DNA from: Pseudomonas mediterranea CFBP 5447
GTDB lineage: Bacteria; Pseudomonadota; Gammaproteobacteria; Pseudomonadales; Pseudomonadaceae
Direction of reading: 5' to 3'
Assembly (NCBI RefSeq): GCF_000774145.1
Contig: NZ_KN322985.1
Span: 23,910-87,909 of the forward strand
Length of the DNA stretch: 64,000 nt
Part shown: one piece after another, positions 47,893 through 56,930 of the stretch
Numbering within the stretch: the first letter of the stretch is position 1
How the letters are laid out: each line of letters starts with the position of its first letter
Program-made: the position numbers and the translations under genes
Notes under the pieces: model-generated
The model's database searches: none
What the model saw: only the letters and a program-made list of their open reading frames with translations
What the model was told of the DNA's origin: nothing

Positions 47893-48384
47893 TCAATGCT
47901 TCAACTGCCCGCCCAGTGACTTGTGCATCGCAATGGCGGCGATACCGCCGATGGCAAAGGCCTTGGCGCTTTGCTCAAATCCCAGGCGGCGGTAGAACCC
48001 ATGACTGGTACCCGTGCTGTTCAGGCGTACCTGGGCGAGCCCGCGCCCACACAACCACGCCTCGATGTCCTGCACCAGCGCCCGCCCGGCCCCGCGCCGA
48101 AACCACTCCGGCTGCACGTAGCAGAAGGCGATCCGACCACTGACCGAAGCCATCGCAACGCCCACCGGCCGTCCATGCAGACGCGCCAGGGTCAGGCGTA
48201 ACCGCGGGTCGAGCAGCCAGGGGCGAATACGCGTAGTGGCATTGGTACGGATCCAGGCGGCTACGACGCGCGGGTCGTTTCGGTGCTCTGCGGCACAACC
48301 GACCCGGATGGAGCGCTCGGCGATCCGGCTGATGATGCCGGCATCGCCGGGCGCGGCCGTGCTGATTTCGATGAAGGTGTCCAT
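47893..48384 (-). CDS. GNAT family N-acetyltransferase
   Basis: 163 residues with the GNAT core: a beta-strand segment GVAMASVSGRIAFCYVQPEWF, the acetyl-CoA loop RRGAGRALVQ (R/Q-x-x-G-x-A/G type) and C-terminal NSTGTSHGFYRRLGFEQSA. Substrate cannot be deduced. GAGGAAAAC lies upstream of the ATG. Not in an obvious operon. Confidence 0.83.
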   Translation of the reverse strand: MDTFIEISTAAPGDAGIISRIAERSIRVGCAAEHRNDPRVVAAWIRTNATTRIRPWLLDPRLRLTLARLHGRPVGVAMASVSGRIAFCYVQPEWFRRGAGRALVQDIEAWLCGRGLAQVRLNSTGTSHGFYRRLGFEQSAKAFAIGGIAAIAMHKSLGGQLKH

Positions 48385-48487
48385 TGTCGCTGTTTTCCTC
48401 AGTCCTTGAGTCGAGCTGAAAAAAACATAGACCCGGATAAGCCGGGGGCGCCAATGGGAATGATTGCAGGAAGCTTCGAGCAGCCAG

Positions 48488-49819
48488 CTACCGAACCTGC
48501 GCCTGCACCGGCATCGTCAATTCCACCCGCAGCCCATCCGGACGGCTGTCGAAATGCAGGCTGCAGCCACATCGCTGGACAATGGCCTGGACGATCGCCA
48601 ACCCCAGGCCGCAGCCGGTGCTCTGGCCGTTGCGCCAGAAGCGCTGGGTCAGGTGCTGGATATCGTCGGCGGCAATGCCAGGACCGTGATCGCGGACCTG
48701 GAAACGCACCCGCTGGCCGATCATTTCCAGGCCCAGCTCCACCTCGGTACCTTCCGGGGTATGGCGCAGCGCATTATCCAGCAGGTTGCGCAGCGCGGCG
48801 ATGGACAGCACCGCCGGCATCTGCACCGGTGCATCGGAAACCCCTGGAGATACCTGTAGCCTGATTCGCCCGGGATCGCCGCCGGCCGCATCCTGGATCG
48901 CCAGCCGCGCGACCTGCTCGGCGTTGCACTGCACCCCGTCGTCGAAGGACAGGCTGCCCTCCACCCGAGCCAGCAGCAGCAACTGTTCGAGGGTGCGATG
49001 CAACCGGTCGGCGCCCTCCTCGGCCCTGGCCAGGGACTGGTCGCGCGCGGCGCCTTCGGTCATGCGCGCCACCTGCAGGTGGGTCTTGATGGCCGTCAAG
49101 GGACTGCGCAGTTCATGGGCCGCGTCGCCGGTCAGCCTGCGCTCGCGCTCGATGGTCTTGCCGATGCGCTGGAACAGCTGATTCTGCGTCTCCAGCAGGG
49201 GGCGCAGTTCGCTGGGCAACGGATGGATCTGCAAGGGCTCCAGGGAGTCGGCATTGCGACGCATCAGCGCATCGCGCATGCGATTGAGCGGCGCCAGGCC
49301 CTGGCCGATACCCAGCCACAGCAGGCACAGGCAACCGAGCAACGCCACACCCACCGGCACCGAGGCAGCCAAGAGGATCGACATATTGAGCGCTTCCCGC
49401 TCGATCTGGCGGTCGGCGGTGGTGATGCGCACATCGCCCCGGGCCAGGGTGAAACTGCGCCAGGGCGCGCCGTCGATCATCTGATCGTGAAAACCCATTT
49501 TCTCGGCTTCCAGGACCTGTTCCGGGGTGCCGTGGCTACGGGCGAGGATTTCGCCACGCAAGGAACTGACCTGGCAGGCCATGCCACCGGGAATACTCAA
49601 CTGCTCGGCACTGAAATGCGTGCCCTCGCCCTTGCTGGGCAGCGACGGCAACTGCTCCAGCAGACCGGCGACCATCCGCGCCGACGCCACCAGGCGCTGG
49701 TCGAGGGAAAACATCATCTGGTTGCGCAGATCGCTGAGCATCCACGCCGCCGCCAGGGCCCAGATCAGGGTGAACGCCGCGCCAAGGGTCAGGCTCAGGC
49801 GCAATCGCAGGCTCATCAC
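48488..49819 (-). CDS. OmpR-type sensor histidine kinase
   Basis: 443-residue inner-membrane kinase: a first helix (LRLSLTLGAAFTLIWALAAAWML), a periplasmic sensor (about 30-160), a second helix (ILLAASVPVGVALLGCLCLLWL), HAMP-like linker, HisKA with DAAHELRSPLTAIK and an HATPase domain (LLDNALRHTPEG; DHGPGIAADD; GCGLGLAIVQ). It overlaps the upstream regulator gene by 4 bp. Together with divergent dsbD this resembles the PA2479-PA2480 arrangement of P. aeruginosa, recalled from memory. The sensed signal is likely periplasmic, perhaps redox or metal linked (inference). Confidence 0.9.
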   Translation of the reverse strand: MMSLRLRLSLTLGAAFTLIWALAAAWMLSDLRNQMMFSLDQRLVASARMVAGLLEQLPSLPSKGEGTHFSAEQLSIPGGMACQVSSLRGEILARSHGTPEQVLEAEKMGFHDQMIDGAPWRSFTLARGDVRITTADRQIEREALNMSILLAASVPVGVALLGCLCLLWLGIGQGLAPLNRMRDALMRRNADSLEPLQIHPLPSELRPLLETQNQLFQRIGKTIERERRLTGDAAHELRSPLTAIKTHLQVARMTEGAARDQSLARAEEGADRLHRTLEQLLLLARVEGSLSFDDGVQCNAEQVARLAIQDAAGGDPGRIRLQVSPGVSDAPVQMPAVLSIAALRNLLDNALRHTPEGTEVELGLEMIGQRVRFQVRDHGPGIAADDIQHLTQRFWRNGQSTGCGLGLAIVQAIVQRCGCSLHFDSRPDGLRVELTMPVQAQVR

Positions 49820-50496
49820 TTGGAAGGTTCTCCGCCATCGGCCGGTCCCAGGCGATAACCCAGTCCGCGCACCGTCTCGACAATCCCGTTGCCGAGCTTG
49901 CGCCGCAGGTGATGGATATGGACGTTGAGGGCGTTGCTTTCCAGTTCGTCATTGAAACCGTACACGCTGTCCTTGAGTTGCTCGGTGGACAGCACCCGGC
50001 CACGGCTGTGCAACAGTGCCTGCAGCAGTGATTGCTCACGCCGGGATAAATCCACCGGCTGACCGTCCAGGAGGGTTTCACGGCTGCTGGGGTCGTAAGT
50101 CAAGCGACCGTGCTCGATCAGGTTGACGCTGCGACCCGCCACGCGTCGCAGCAGGGTGTGCAGGCGCGCCGCCAATTCGCGCAGGTCGAAGGGCTTGAGC
50201 AGATAGTCATCGGCCCCCGCTTGCAGACCGTCGACCCGATCGGTCACCGAATCCCGCGCGGTGAGGATCAGCACCGGAATCTCCAGCCCTTGCTGGCGCA
50301 ATTGCTTGAGCAGTTTAAGGCCGTCCTCATCGGGCAACCCCAGGTCCAGCACCATGACATCGAACTCGGCCACGCCGATCATCGCCCGCGCCGCCGAGGC
50401 CGACCCGACATGCTCGACCGTCAGGCCCTGGGCCGTAAGACCGGCGACGATCCCGCTGGCGATCAGTTCATCGTCTTCGCACACCAGTACGCGCAT
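49816..50496 (-). CDS. OmpR-family response regulator
   Basis: 226 residues: a receiver domain (MRVLVCEDDELIASG; phospho-acceptor Asp in DVMVLDLGLPDEDG; Lys in DYLLKPFD) and a winged-helix output domain (LSRREQSLLQALLHSRGRV; VHIHHLRRKLG). I chose the ATG at 50496, where the receiver begins; the frame is open far upstream but without family sequence. It probably acts on the direct repeats in the gap before dsbD. Confidence 0.92.
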   Translation of the reverse strand: MRVLVCEDDELIASGIVAGLTAQGLTVEHVGSASAARAMIGVAEFDVMVLDLGLPDEDGLKLLKQLRQQGLEIPVLILTARDSVTDRVDGLQAGADDYLLKPFDLRELAARLHTLLRRVAGRSVNLIEHGRLTYDPSSRETLLDGQPVDLSRREQSLLQALLHSRGRVLSTEQLKDSVYGFNDELESNALNVHIHHLRRKLGNGIVETVRGLGYRLGPADGGEPSK

Positions 50497-50601
50497 GGTA
50501 AGCCTCGTGGAAAAAGGTACATTAGGCCGCCGGCCGATTAAGCCGACATTATGCGACGAGTGCGGCAAACATGGGCGATCATTGCGCCATCGGCCCTCGC
50601 C

Positions 50602-50623
50602 GTTTAATCGACGGTTAATCGCC
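50602..50623. promoter_or_regulatory. OmpR-type direct-repeat site upstream of dsbD
   Basis: GTTTAATCGAC and GGTTAATCGCC are direct repeats with an 11-bp period, the arrangement used by PmrA/QseB-like regulators (TTAA-N6/7-TTAA). They lie 46-67 bp before the dsbD ATG. A further CTTAATCG half-site reads on the minus strand near 50540. Assignment to the divergent regulator is inference. Confidence 0.5.
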
Positions 50624-50668
50624 AGCCGCCATCGTGCTTTCCACTCGCTTCGTTCTAAGGCTTTATCC

Positions 50669-52396
50669 ATGCGTCGATTGTTTTTGCTGTGGCTGCTGCT
50701 GATTTCGAGCCTGGCCCAGGCCGCCAATCCCTTCGAAACCAAACCCGATTTCCTGCCGGTGGAAAAGGCCTTCGTGTTTACTTCCGAACGCCTGGATTCC
50801 GGTGAGACCCAGCTCTTCTGGCAGATCGCCGATGGGTATTACCTGTATCAGCAGCGCCTCAAATTCGACGGCCTGGCCGACGCGCAGAAACCCAAGCTTC
50901 CGGCGGGAGAAGCCCACAGCGATGAGTTTTTCGGCGACCAACAGGTCTATCGCCAGGCACTGGAACTGAAGATCCCGGCGGGCGCCACCGGCAAGATCAA
51001 AGTGGGTTTCCAGGGCTGTGCCGATGCCGGGCTGTGCTACCCACCCCAGACCCAGGTGGTCGACCTGGGCGGCAATAGCTCTGCGGCGGCCAAGGGCGAA
51101 GCGCCGGACCAGGCCCTGGCCAGCGGCCTGCAGCAACGGGCCTTGGGTTGGAGCCTGCTGGTGTTCTTCGGCCTGGGACTGTTGCTGGCGTTTACGCCGT
51201 GTTCCCTGCCGATGTTGCCGATCCTCGCCGGCCTGGTCGTCGGTAGCGGCGCCGGGCCTCGACGCGGCCTAGCCCTGGCGGGCAGCTATGTGATCAGCAT
51301 GGCCCTGGTGTATGCCGCCATGGGGGTGCTCGCCGCGCTGCTGGGCGCCAACCTCCAGGCCTTGCTGCAACAGCCGTGGCTGCTGGGCACCTTCGCCGCG
51401 GTGTTCGTGGTGCTGGCGCTGCCCATGTTCGGTTTCTTCGAATTGCAGTTGCCGGCCGCCTTGCGCGACCGCCTGGAGAATGCCGGGCGTCAGCGCCGCG
51501 GCGGCAGCCTGGTGGGTGCCGGAATTCTCGGCGCACTGTCCGGCCTGCTGGTAGGTCCATGCATGACCGCCCCGCTGGCCGGCGCGCTGCTGTACATCGC
51601 CCAGAGCGGTAACGCGCTGCACGGCGGCCTGATCCTGTTTGCCATGGGCGTGGGCATCGGCTTGCCGCTATTGCTGCTGGTGACCGTAGGCAACCGTTTC
51701 CTGCCCAAGCCCGGCGCCTGGATGGATCTGGTCAAGGGGGTGTTCGGTTTCCTGTTCCTGGGCACCGCGCTACTGATGATCCGCCCGATCATCGACGGCT
51801 CGCTGTGGATCGGACTGTGGGGCGTGCTGTTGTTGATCGCCGCCTACAGCGCCTGGCGCCAGACCGAAGGGTTCGGCCGCATGGCCTATGCCTGCGGCAG
51901 CGCGTCATTGCTGTTTGGCCTGTGGGGCAGCGCGTTGCTGGTGGGTGCTGCCGGTGGTAGCGATGATTTCTTCCAGCCCCTGAAGGTCTACACCGGCGCC
52001 CAGGGCGGCGCGACCGTCAGCGCCCACGACGCCTTCGTCACGATCCGCGAACCCGCTGTCCTGCAACGGGAACTGGACGCGGCCAAGGCCCAGGGCCAAT
52101 GGGTGCTCGTGGATTATTACGCCGACTGGTGCGTGTCCTGCAAAATCATGGAGAAACAGGTGTTCGGCCGCGCCGAAGTATTGAACGCCCTGAAGGATGT
52201 CCGCCTGCTGCGCCTCGACGTGACCGCCGACAACGCCGCCAGCCGTGAACTGCTGAGCCGTTACCAGGTGCCCGGGCCGCCGAGCCTGCTGTGGATCGGC
52301 GCCGATGGTGAAGAGCGCCGCAGCCGGCGCATCACCGGGGAAGTCGACGCCAAGGGTTTCCTGGAACGCTGGAACAGTACCCGGGACGCGAACTGA
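50669..52396 (+). CDS. dsbD: thiol:disulfide interchange protein DsbD
   Basis: 575-residue transmembrane reductase that passes electrons from cytoplasmic thioredoxin to periplasmic thiol proteins. Signal peptide (MRRLFLLWLLLISSLAQA), an alpha immunoglobulin-like domain with cysteines (QGCADAGLCYPPQ), eight-helix membrane core with CSLPMLP and GPCMTAPLAG cysteines, and a C-terminal thioredoxin-like domain with WCVSC (YADWCVSCKIMEKQVF). Distinct from the main DsbD copy expected elsewhere in a Pseudomonas genome (inference). Its TGA overlaps the next ATG by one base. Confidence 0.94.
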   Translation: MRRLFLLWLLLISSLAQAANPFETKPDFLPVEKAFVFTSERLDSGETQLFWQIADGYYLYQQRLKFDGLADAQKPKLPAGEAHSDEFFGDQQVYRQALELKIPAGATGKIKVGFQGCADAGLCYPPQTQVVDLGGNSSAAAKGEAPDQALASGLQQRALGWSLLVFFGLGLLLAFTPCSLPMLPILAGLVVGSGAGPRRGLALAGSYVISMALVYAAMGVLAALLGANLQALLQQPWLLGTFAAVFVVLALPMFGFFELQLPAALRDRLENAGRQRRGGSLVGAGILGALSGLLVGPCMTAPLAGALLYIAQSGNALHGGLILFAMGVGIGLPLLLLVTVGNRFLPKPGAWMDLVKGVFGFLFLGTALLMIRPIIDGSLWIGLWGVLLLIAAYSAWRQTEGFGRMAYACGSASLLFGLWGSALLVGAAGGSDDFFQPLKVYTGAQGGATVSAHDAFVTIREPAVLQRELDAAKAQGQWVLVDYYADWCVSCKIMEKQVFGRAEVLNALKDVRLLRLDVTADNAASRELLSRYQVPGPPSLLWIGADGEERRSRRITGEVDAKGFLERWNSTRDAN

Positions 52397-53265
52397 TGCT
52401 GACATTGACCCTGGGTACCTTTGCCATCGCCCTTAACCACTTGCTGCTGATCAGTGCCCTGGCACTGGCGACCTTCGTAGGCTGGCGGGTAGCCAAGCGC
52501 GGTGGCGAGAACCCCGAGTCGGTGCTGTTCGTGCTCTTTCTGGTGGGTCTCCTGGCCGCACGGATCAGCTTTGTCGTCACCTATTGGAACCATTACCAGG
52601 ACGATCCGTGGCAGATCGTCGACTTGCGCGACGGTGGCTTCCTGGCCTGGCCTGGCATCGTGGCGCTGGTCATCGGGACTTGGCTGTGGGCTCGACGTCG
52701 ACCGGCCCTGCGCCGGCCATTGGGGTTCGGCGTCGGCAGCGGCCTGCTGTTCTGGCTGGTGGCGACGATGGCGCTGACGATCTATGAACAAGGCACCCGG
52801 TTGCCGGACATCGACCTGCGCGACGCCAGCGGACAGACCGTGAAACTCACCGATTATCAGGGCGGCCCCCTGGTGGTCAATCTCTGGGCCACCTGGTGCC
52901 CGCCCTGCCGGCGAGAAATGCCGGTACTGGAAGAAGCCCAGCAGCAGCGTCCGGACCTGACCTTCCTCTTCGTCAACCAGGCCGAAAGCATGCAGAGCGT
53001 CAGCACCTACCTCGCCACCCAGGGCCTGAGCCTGGACAATGTCTTGTTCGACGGCAGTGGTCGCCTTGGCCAGGCCGTAGGCTCCATGGCGCTGCCAACA
53101 ACATTGTTCTACAGCGCCGACGGCCGCCTGCTGGGCAGTCACCTGGGTGAACTGTCGGAAGCCAGCCTGGCCCGCGCCCTGGAAAATTTCGAAACGCCGG
53201 GTTCAACCACGGCGCCCCACCCCGCCACAAGGAAACCGCCATGCCCCGCCTCCGCCACCTGCTGA
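52396..53265 (+). CDS. Lgt-like membrane domain fused to TlpA-type thioredoxin
   Basis: 289 residues. The N-terminal 130 are membrane-embedded with about four helices and include ARISFVVTYWNHYQDDP followed by W..VDLRDGGFLAWPGI, which resembles the first half of prolipoprotein diacylglyceryl transferase (Lgt) rather than a plain signal anchor. The C-terminal part (about 135-280) is a TlpA/ResA-like thioredoxin with active site WATWCPPCRREMP and the cis-Pro loop MALPTTLFYS. It lacks the complete Lgt catalytic region, so it is not expected to be a transferase. It sits between dsbD and dsbG with overlaps on both sides (1 bp and 25 bp) and presumably draws electrons from DsbD. Confidence 0.85.
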   Translation: MLTLTLGTFAIALNHLLLISALALATFVGWRVAKRGGENPESVLFVLFLVGLLAARISFVVTYWNHYQDDPWQIVDLRDGGFLAWPGIVALVIGTWLWARRRPALRRPLGFGVGSGLLFWLVATMALTIYEQGTRLPDIDLRDASGQTVKLTDYQGGPLVVNLWATWCPPCRREMPVLEEAQQQRPDLTFLFVNQAESMQSVSTYLATQGLSLDNVLFDGSGRLGQAVGSMALPTTLFYSADGRLLGSHLGELSEASLARALENFETPGSTTAPHPATRKPPCPASATC

Positions 53266-54008
53266 CGCTGGCCGTCGCCACGGCGCTGTTGCAAGCGCCG
53301 CTGCTACAAGCCGAAGAACTGCCGGCAGCCATCAAGAAAATCGAAGCCAAGGGCGCGAAGATCGTCGGCACCTTCGAGGCACCGGACGGGCTGCGCGGTT
53401 ACGCGGCGCAATACCAGAACCGCGGCATGGCGCTGTACCTGACCCCGGACGGCCAGCACGTCCTGCTCGGCAACCTGTACGACGCCGACGGCAAGGACTT
53501 GAGCGCCGAGCCGCTGCAGAAACTGGTCTACGCACCGATGGCGAAGGAAATATGGGCAAAAATGGAGGCGAGCAACTGGATCGCCGACGGCAGCAAGGAC
53601 GCACCGCGTATCGTGTACCTGTTCAGCGACCCCAATTGCCCGTACTGCAACATGTTCTGGGAGCAGGCCCGGCCGTGGGTCAAGGCCGGCAAGGTGCAGT
53701 TGCGCCACATCATGGTGGGCATCATCCGCGAAGACAGCCCCGGGAAATCCGCCGCGTTGCTGGCGGCCAAGGACCCGCAAAAAGCCCTGGAGGACCATGA
53801 AAAATCCGGCAAGGGCAGCACGCTCAAACCCCTCAAGGACATACCGCCCGCCGTCCAGGCCAAGCTCGACGCCAACCAGCAGTTGATGGACGAACTGGAG
53901 CTGTCCGCCACCCCGGCGATTTTCTACCTGGATGACAAAGGCGAGCTGCAACAGCAACAAGGCGCCCCATCGCCGGACAAACTGGTGAAGATTCTCGGGC
54001 CGAAGTGA
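53241..54008 (+). CDS. dsbG: thiol:disulfide interchange protein DsbG
   Basis: 255-residue periplasmic DsbC/DsbG-type protein. Signal peptide (MPRLRHLLTLAVATALLQAP ... QAEE), N-terminal dimerisation region, and a thioredoxin domain with CPYC in SDPNCPYCNMFWEQ plus the cis-Pro loop SATPAIFYLDD. Its ATG lies inside the 3' end of the TlpA-like gene (25-bp overlap). Likely a reductase/chaperone protecting single cysteines or an isomerase kept reduced by the co-encoded DsbD. Confidence 0.92.
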   Translation: MPRLRHLLTLAVATALLQAPLLQAEELPAAIKKIEAKGAKIVGTFEAPDGLRGYAAQYQNRGMALYLTPDGQHVLLGNLYDADGKDLSAEPLQKLVYAPMAKEIWAKMEASNWIADGSKDAPRIVYLFSDPNCPYCNMFWEQARPWVKAGKVQLRHIMVGIIREDSPGKSAALLAAKDPQKALEDHEKSGKGSTLKPLKDIPPAVQAKLDANQQLMDELELSATPAIFYLDDKGELQQQQGAPSPDKLVKILGPK

Positions 54009-54027
54009 TGTAGATCGGGCTGGCCTC

Positions 54028-54099
54028 TTCGCGAGCAAGCTCGCTCCCACATTGACCTGCCAACACCGGGCCATTGTGGGAGCGAGCCTGCTCGCGATT
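54028..54099. repeat. REP pair between dsbG and a hydrolase gene
   Basis: Inverted REP copies with a 27-bp spacer between convergent genes. Confidence 0.9.
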
Positions 54100-54107
54100 G
54101 CAGAGGG

Positions 54108-54914
54108 TCAGCTACGCAGAAACTCCAGCAACGCCTCGGTTACAAACCCAGGATTCTCCAGGTTGGAAATGTGCCCCGCCTCCGGGATCAGCACATGGGG
54201 ACAACCGATCAACCCGGCCATCTCCAGAGACTCGGAAGGTGGCCGTGGCTTGTCCTGGTCACCGCACATCACCCAGGTGCCGCCGGCATCCAGTTCACCC
54301 AGGCGCGGCAGGATATCGTCGCGGCCGAAAATGATTCGCCCCAACGGCACGATGCTGTCACGCAGGCGGTCAGCCGGCAGCGCGGCCAGTGTCGCGCGAA
54401 ATTGCCGGTACAGCGGCGACTGCGGATCGATGCCTGGCCGGAAGAAGATCGGTACGACAATGTCCAGCAACGGCTCGGGAATGCTGCCGCCGGCTTCGAT
54501 CTTGTCGAACAGCGAGAAGTAATACAGGCGCGTCGGTTCCGGCTCGACGCCCACGTAAGTGTCCATCAACACCAGCGCCTGGAGCCGTTTCGGAGCCATC
54601 AACGCCAGCCGTGCCCCCCACATTCCGCCTACCGAAAGCCCCACCAGACTGAAGCGATCGATGTCCAGGTGGTCCATCAATTCCAGGACCTGGCGGGCCA
54701 GGTCGTCCAGGGAGGACATGCCCTCGGGCAAACGTCCGGATTGACCGTGGCCCCACAGGTCCGGGGCAATCACCCGGTAATGCCGCGACAACGCCTCGAT
54801 CTGCGGCGCCCACATGCCGTGGTCCCACAAATAGCTGCTGCCCAGCAGCACCACCGGGCCGTGGCCCTGGTCCAGGTAATGAAGCGGTTGTCCGTCAAGG
54901 GATGCAAAGGGCAT
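54108..54914 (-). CDS. alpha/beta hydrolase
   Basis: 268-residue cytoplasmic alpha/beta hydrolase. Oxyanion region VVLLGSSYLWDHGMWAPQ, DLWGHGQSG, nucleophile elbow GLSVGG, acid in CGDQDKPRPP and catalytic His in PEAGHISNLE. Such enzymes include 3-oxoadipate enol-lactonase-like and ester hydrolases; substrate not assignable. Start ATG at 54914 preceded by AAGGAGG. Single gene. Confidence 0.88.
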   Translation of the reverse strand: MPFASLDGQPLHYLDQGHGPVVLLGSSYLWDHGMWAPQIEALSRHYRVIAPDLWGHGQSGRLPEGMSSLDDLARQVLELMDHLDIDRFSLVGLSVGGMWGARLALMAPKRLQALVLMDTYVGVEPEPTRLYYFSLFDKIEAGGSIPEPLLDIVVPIFFRPGIDPQSPLYRQFRATLAALPADRLRDSIVPLGRIIFGRDDILPRLGELDAGGTWVMCGDQDKPRPPSESLEMAGLIGCPHVLIPEAGHISNLENPGFVTEALLEFLRS

Positions 54915-55089
54915 CGATGACCTCCTTGTTTGCGTATGAAAAAACCCGGCCAGACTGACGTGCCGTACGGCAAGCCGTCAATCGCTTAGGCCATCCGTGT
55001 TGTAACAGGTACCTGTCAGGTCTGACAGTAGACCGCTCCGGTTGCCGGCGATAGCGTGAGATTCCTCAACAGTCGGTGGAGTAACAGCC

Positions 55090-55374
55090 ATGACCAAAGT
55101 CGAGCTTGAAGCTTTCGCTCAAGAGCAGATCGACCTCCTGAAACCGAAAGCCATCAACACAGACCGGGCATCCGGGCAGAGGGCCAAAGCAAAGCTGCTC
55201 TTTTTTGAAGCGCTGCTGGCCGCGTGCAGCCACACACAGACCCAGGAACAGTTCGGCTTGATGGACGCGGTCAATGACACCTTTCAGAAAATCGGCGCGT
55301 TTGGGCCCGGTGAAGTCTTTTTCAACCAGCCTGAAAAATGCTGTTCGGCTTATCGCTCCGATTCGCCGGCCTGA
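55090..55374 (+). CDS. small protein of unknown function
   Basis: 94-residue, mostly helical, soluble protein (MTKVELEAFAQEQIDLLKPK; LLFFEALLAACSHTQTQEQF) with two adjacent cysteines near the C terminus (EKCCSAY). GGTGGAG lies 9 bp upstream of the ATG, and the codon use resembles that of neighbouring genes, so I consider it real. I recognise no domain. It is convergent with the solute-binding-protein gene, 41 bp apart. Confidence 0.6.
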   Translation: MTKVELEAFAQEQIDLLKPKAINTDRASGQRAKAKLLFFEALLAACSHTQTQEQFGLMDAVNDTFQKIGAFGPGEVFFNQPEKCCSAYRSDSPA

Positions 55375-55415
55375 TACCGGCGCGAGAAGTGGACAAGGAA
55401 ACCCACGGACGGCGG

Positions 55416-56192
55416 TCAATGTGCGTGCGACGGTACCAGCTCAATCTGGTAAGGCTTGAAAATCGCCAGCAGTTGGCCGTTATCCCGGAGCTTCTGCAAC
55501 ATTTGCCCGAACGCTTCACTGGTAATCGGCGCCTGTGGCCGGATCAGGGCATAGTGGTGATAAACCTGGTCGATACGTTCGGACACCAGCAACTGCGGGC
55601 CGACCTCAGGGTTGCGCAGCACGTAATCGTTCAGGTACGAACGGGTCACCAGGGCGATGTCCGCCCGCCCGCGCAAGACCATCAGCAGGTTGCTGTCGTG
55701 GGAATAGGTCAGCGTGGCGTTGTACTGGCCCATCAGGAACTTGGGGTCGGCGTTGAACTCGGCAAAGGCATAGTGATAGCCGCTGAACAACGCCAGGCGC
55801 TTTCCCCTGAGGTCGCTGAAGTAGCTCTGCTGGCGATCCGGCTGACGTTGGGCAACGAAAACTTCCGCATCTTCCAACCCCATGTCCACTGCGGTATGAG
55901 GCACATCCTTCCAACCCCACTCGGGGTTTTCGAAGATCGCCATATCGACCCGGCCTTGCTTGAAATCGTTGAAACGGCGTGGAATAGACGTCGGTACCAG
56001 CTCGAATTGATAGTCGGCCTGGGAGTGATTCAGGGCTTCGACCAACTGCGGCAGCAGGCCGGTGTCGGCGCCGTTTTCGGGGCGCACGGTATAGGGTGGA
56101 AAATGCGCGGCCCCGATCCTGACCAGTTGCGCCGCCGAGGCCGGCACCATCAGGAAAACAGCCAGTGCAGCCAGCAAAGCACGGGGGATCAT
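55416..56192 (-). CDS. periplasmic solute-binding protein, family 3 type
   Basis: 258-residue precursor with a signal peptide (MIPRALLAALAVFLMVPASA) and an SBP_bac_3-like fold: RIGAAHFPPYTVRPENGADT near the N terminus, YQFELVPTSIPRRFNDFKQG, DMAIFENPEWGW and LVTRSYLNDYVL. No permease or ATPase gene is adjacent, so it may be an orphan sensor-type protein rather than a transporter component. The start could also be the ATG 16 codons upstream (56240); I prefer the one at the signal peptide. Confidence 0.78.
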   Translation of the reverse strand: MIPRALLAALAVFLMVPASAAQLVRIGAAHFPPYTVRPENGADTGLLPQLVEALNHSQADYQFELVPTSIPRRFNDFKQGRVDMAIFENPEWGWKDVPHTAVDMGLEDAEVFVAQRQPDRQQSYFSDLRGKRLALFSGYHYAFAEFNADPKFLMGQYNATLTYSHDSNLLMVLRGRADIALVTRSYLNDYVLRNPEVGPQLLVSERIDQVYHHYALIRPQAPITSEAFGQMLQKLRDNGQLLAIFKPYQIELVPSHAH

Positions 56193-56303
56193 CCCCTTCG
56201 GCGAAAACGTCAAGGCACCACTCCCCAAAAGTCCATCCATACATTCAAGCTAGGCGGTTTCAGCCACTTAGCCAGCTCCGCGGCCACTTAACGGGCCGCT
56301 TGA

Positions 56304-56930
56304 TTATTGTTTTTCTTCAAGCACCAGTATCAACGCTTGCTCGGCCAGTTGATCGAGGCTCAGGCAGCCTTCGGCGCGAAACCAGGTGGTGGTCCAGGAC
56401 AAGGCGCCAGTGAGAAAACGCCGGGTAATGAACACGTCCCCGCGAATATACCCGGCCTCCTTGGCCTGACCCAATACCTCGAGCCACAAGTCTTCATAAA
56501 TATCCCGCAAGGCCAGCACCTGCCGCTGTCCTTCCTGGGATAACGAGCGCCACTCATAGACCAATACCGCCATTGCCTCGCCGGTACCGCCCATGATCGA
56601 CTGCAACTCGCAGCGGATCAGCGCGAGTACCCGCTCACGCACGTCGCGCGCCTCGGCCAGGGCCGCACGCATCAAGGCGGTGTTGTAGCGGATGGTTTCT
56701 TCCATCACTGCCCGCAGGATCTCGTCCTTGCTTTTGAAGTGGTGGAAGATACTGCCGGATTGAATGCCCACGGCGCTCGCCAGGTCGCGCACCGTGGTGC
56801 GTTCGAAGCCCTTGTTGCGAAACAGGTGGGCGGCGGTCTGGAGCAGTTTGCCGCGAGCACTGTCCGGGTCGGTCAATTGTCCGAGGCCAACCAGTTCATC
56901 CATCACCGCCAAGGCTTTTCGCTCGTCCAC
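56304..56930 (-). CDS. TetR family transcriptional regulator
   Basis: 208 residues with the TetR helix-turn-helix at about 25-75 (RGKLLQTAAHLFRNKGFERT; VGIQSGSIFHHFKSKDEI) and an all-helical C-terminal ligand domain. The sequence resembles regulators of fatty-acid or acyl-CoA genes, but there is no adjacent target operon. Target unknown. Confidence 0.88.
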   Translation of the reverse strand: MDERKALAVMDELVGLGQLTDPDSARGKLLQTAAHLFRNKGFERTTVRDLASAVGIQSGSIFHHFKSKDEILRAVMEETIRYNTALMRAALAEARDVRERVLALIRCELQSIMGGTGEAMAVLVYEWRSLSQEGQRQVLALRDIYEDLWLEVLGQAKEAGYIRGDVFITRRFLTGALSWTTTWFRAEGCLSLDQLAEQALILVLEEKQ

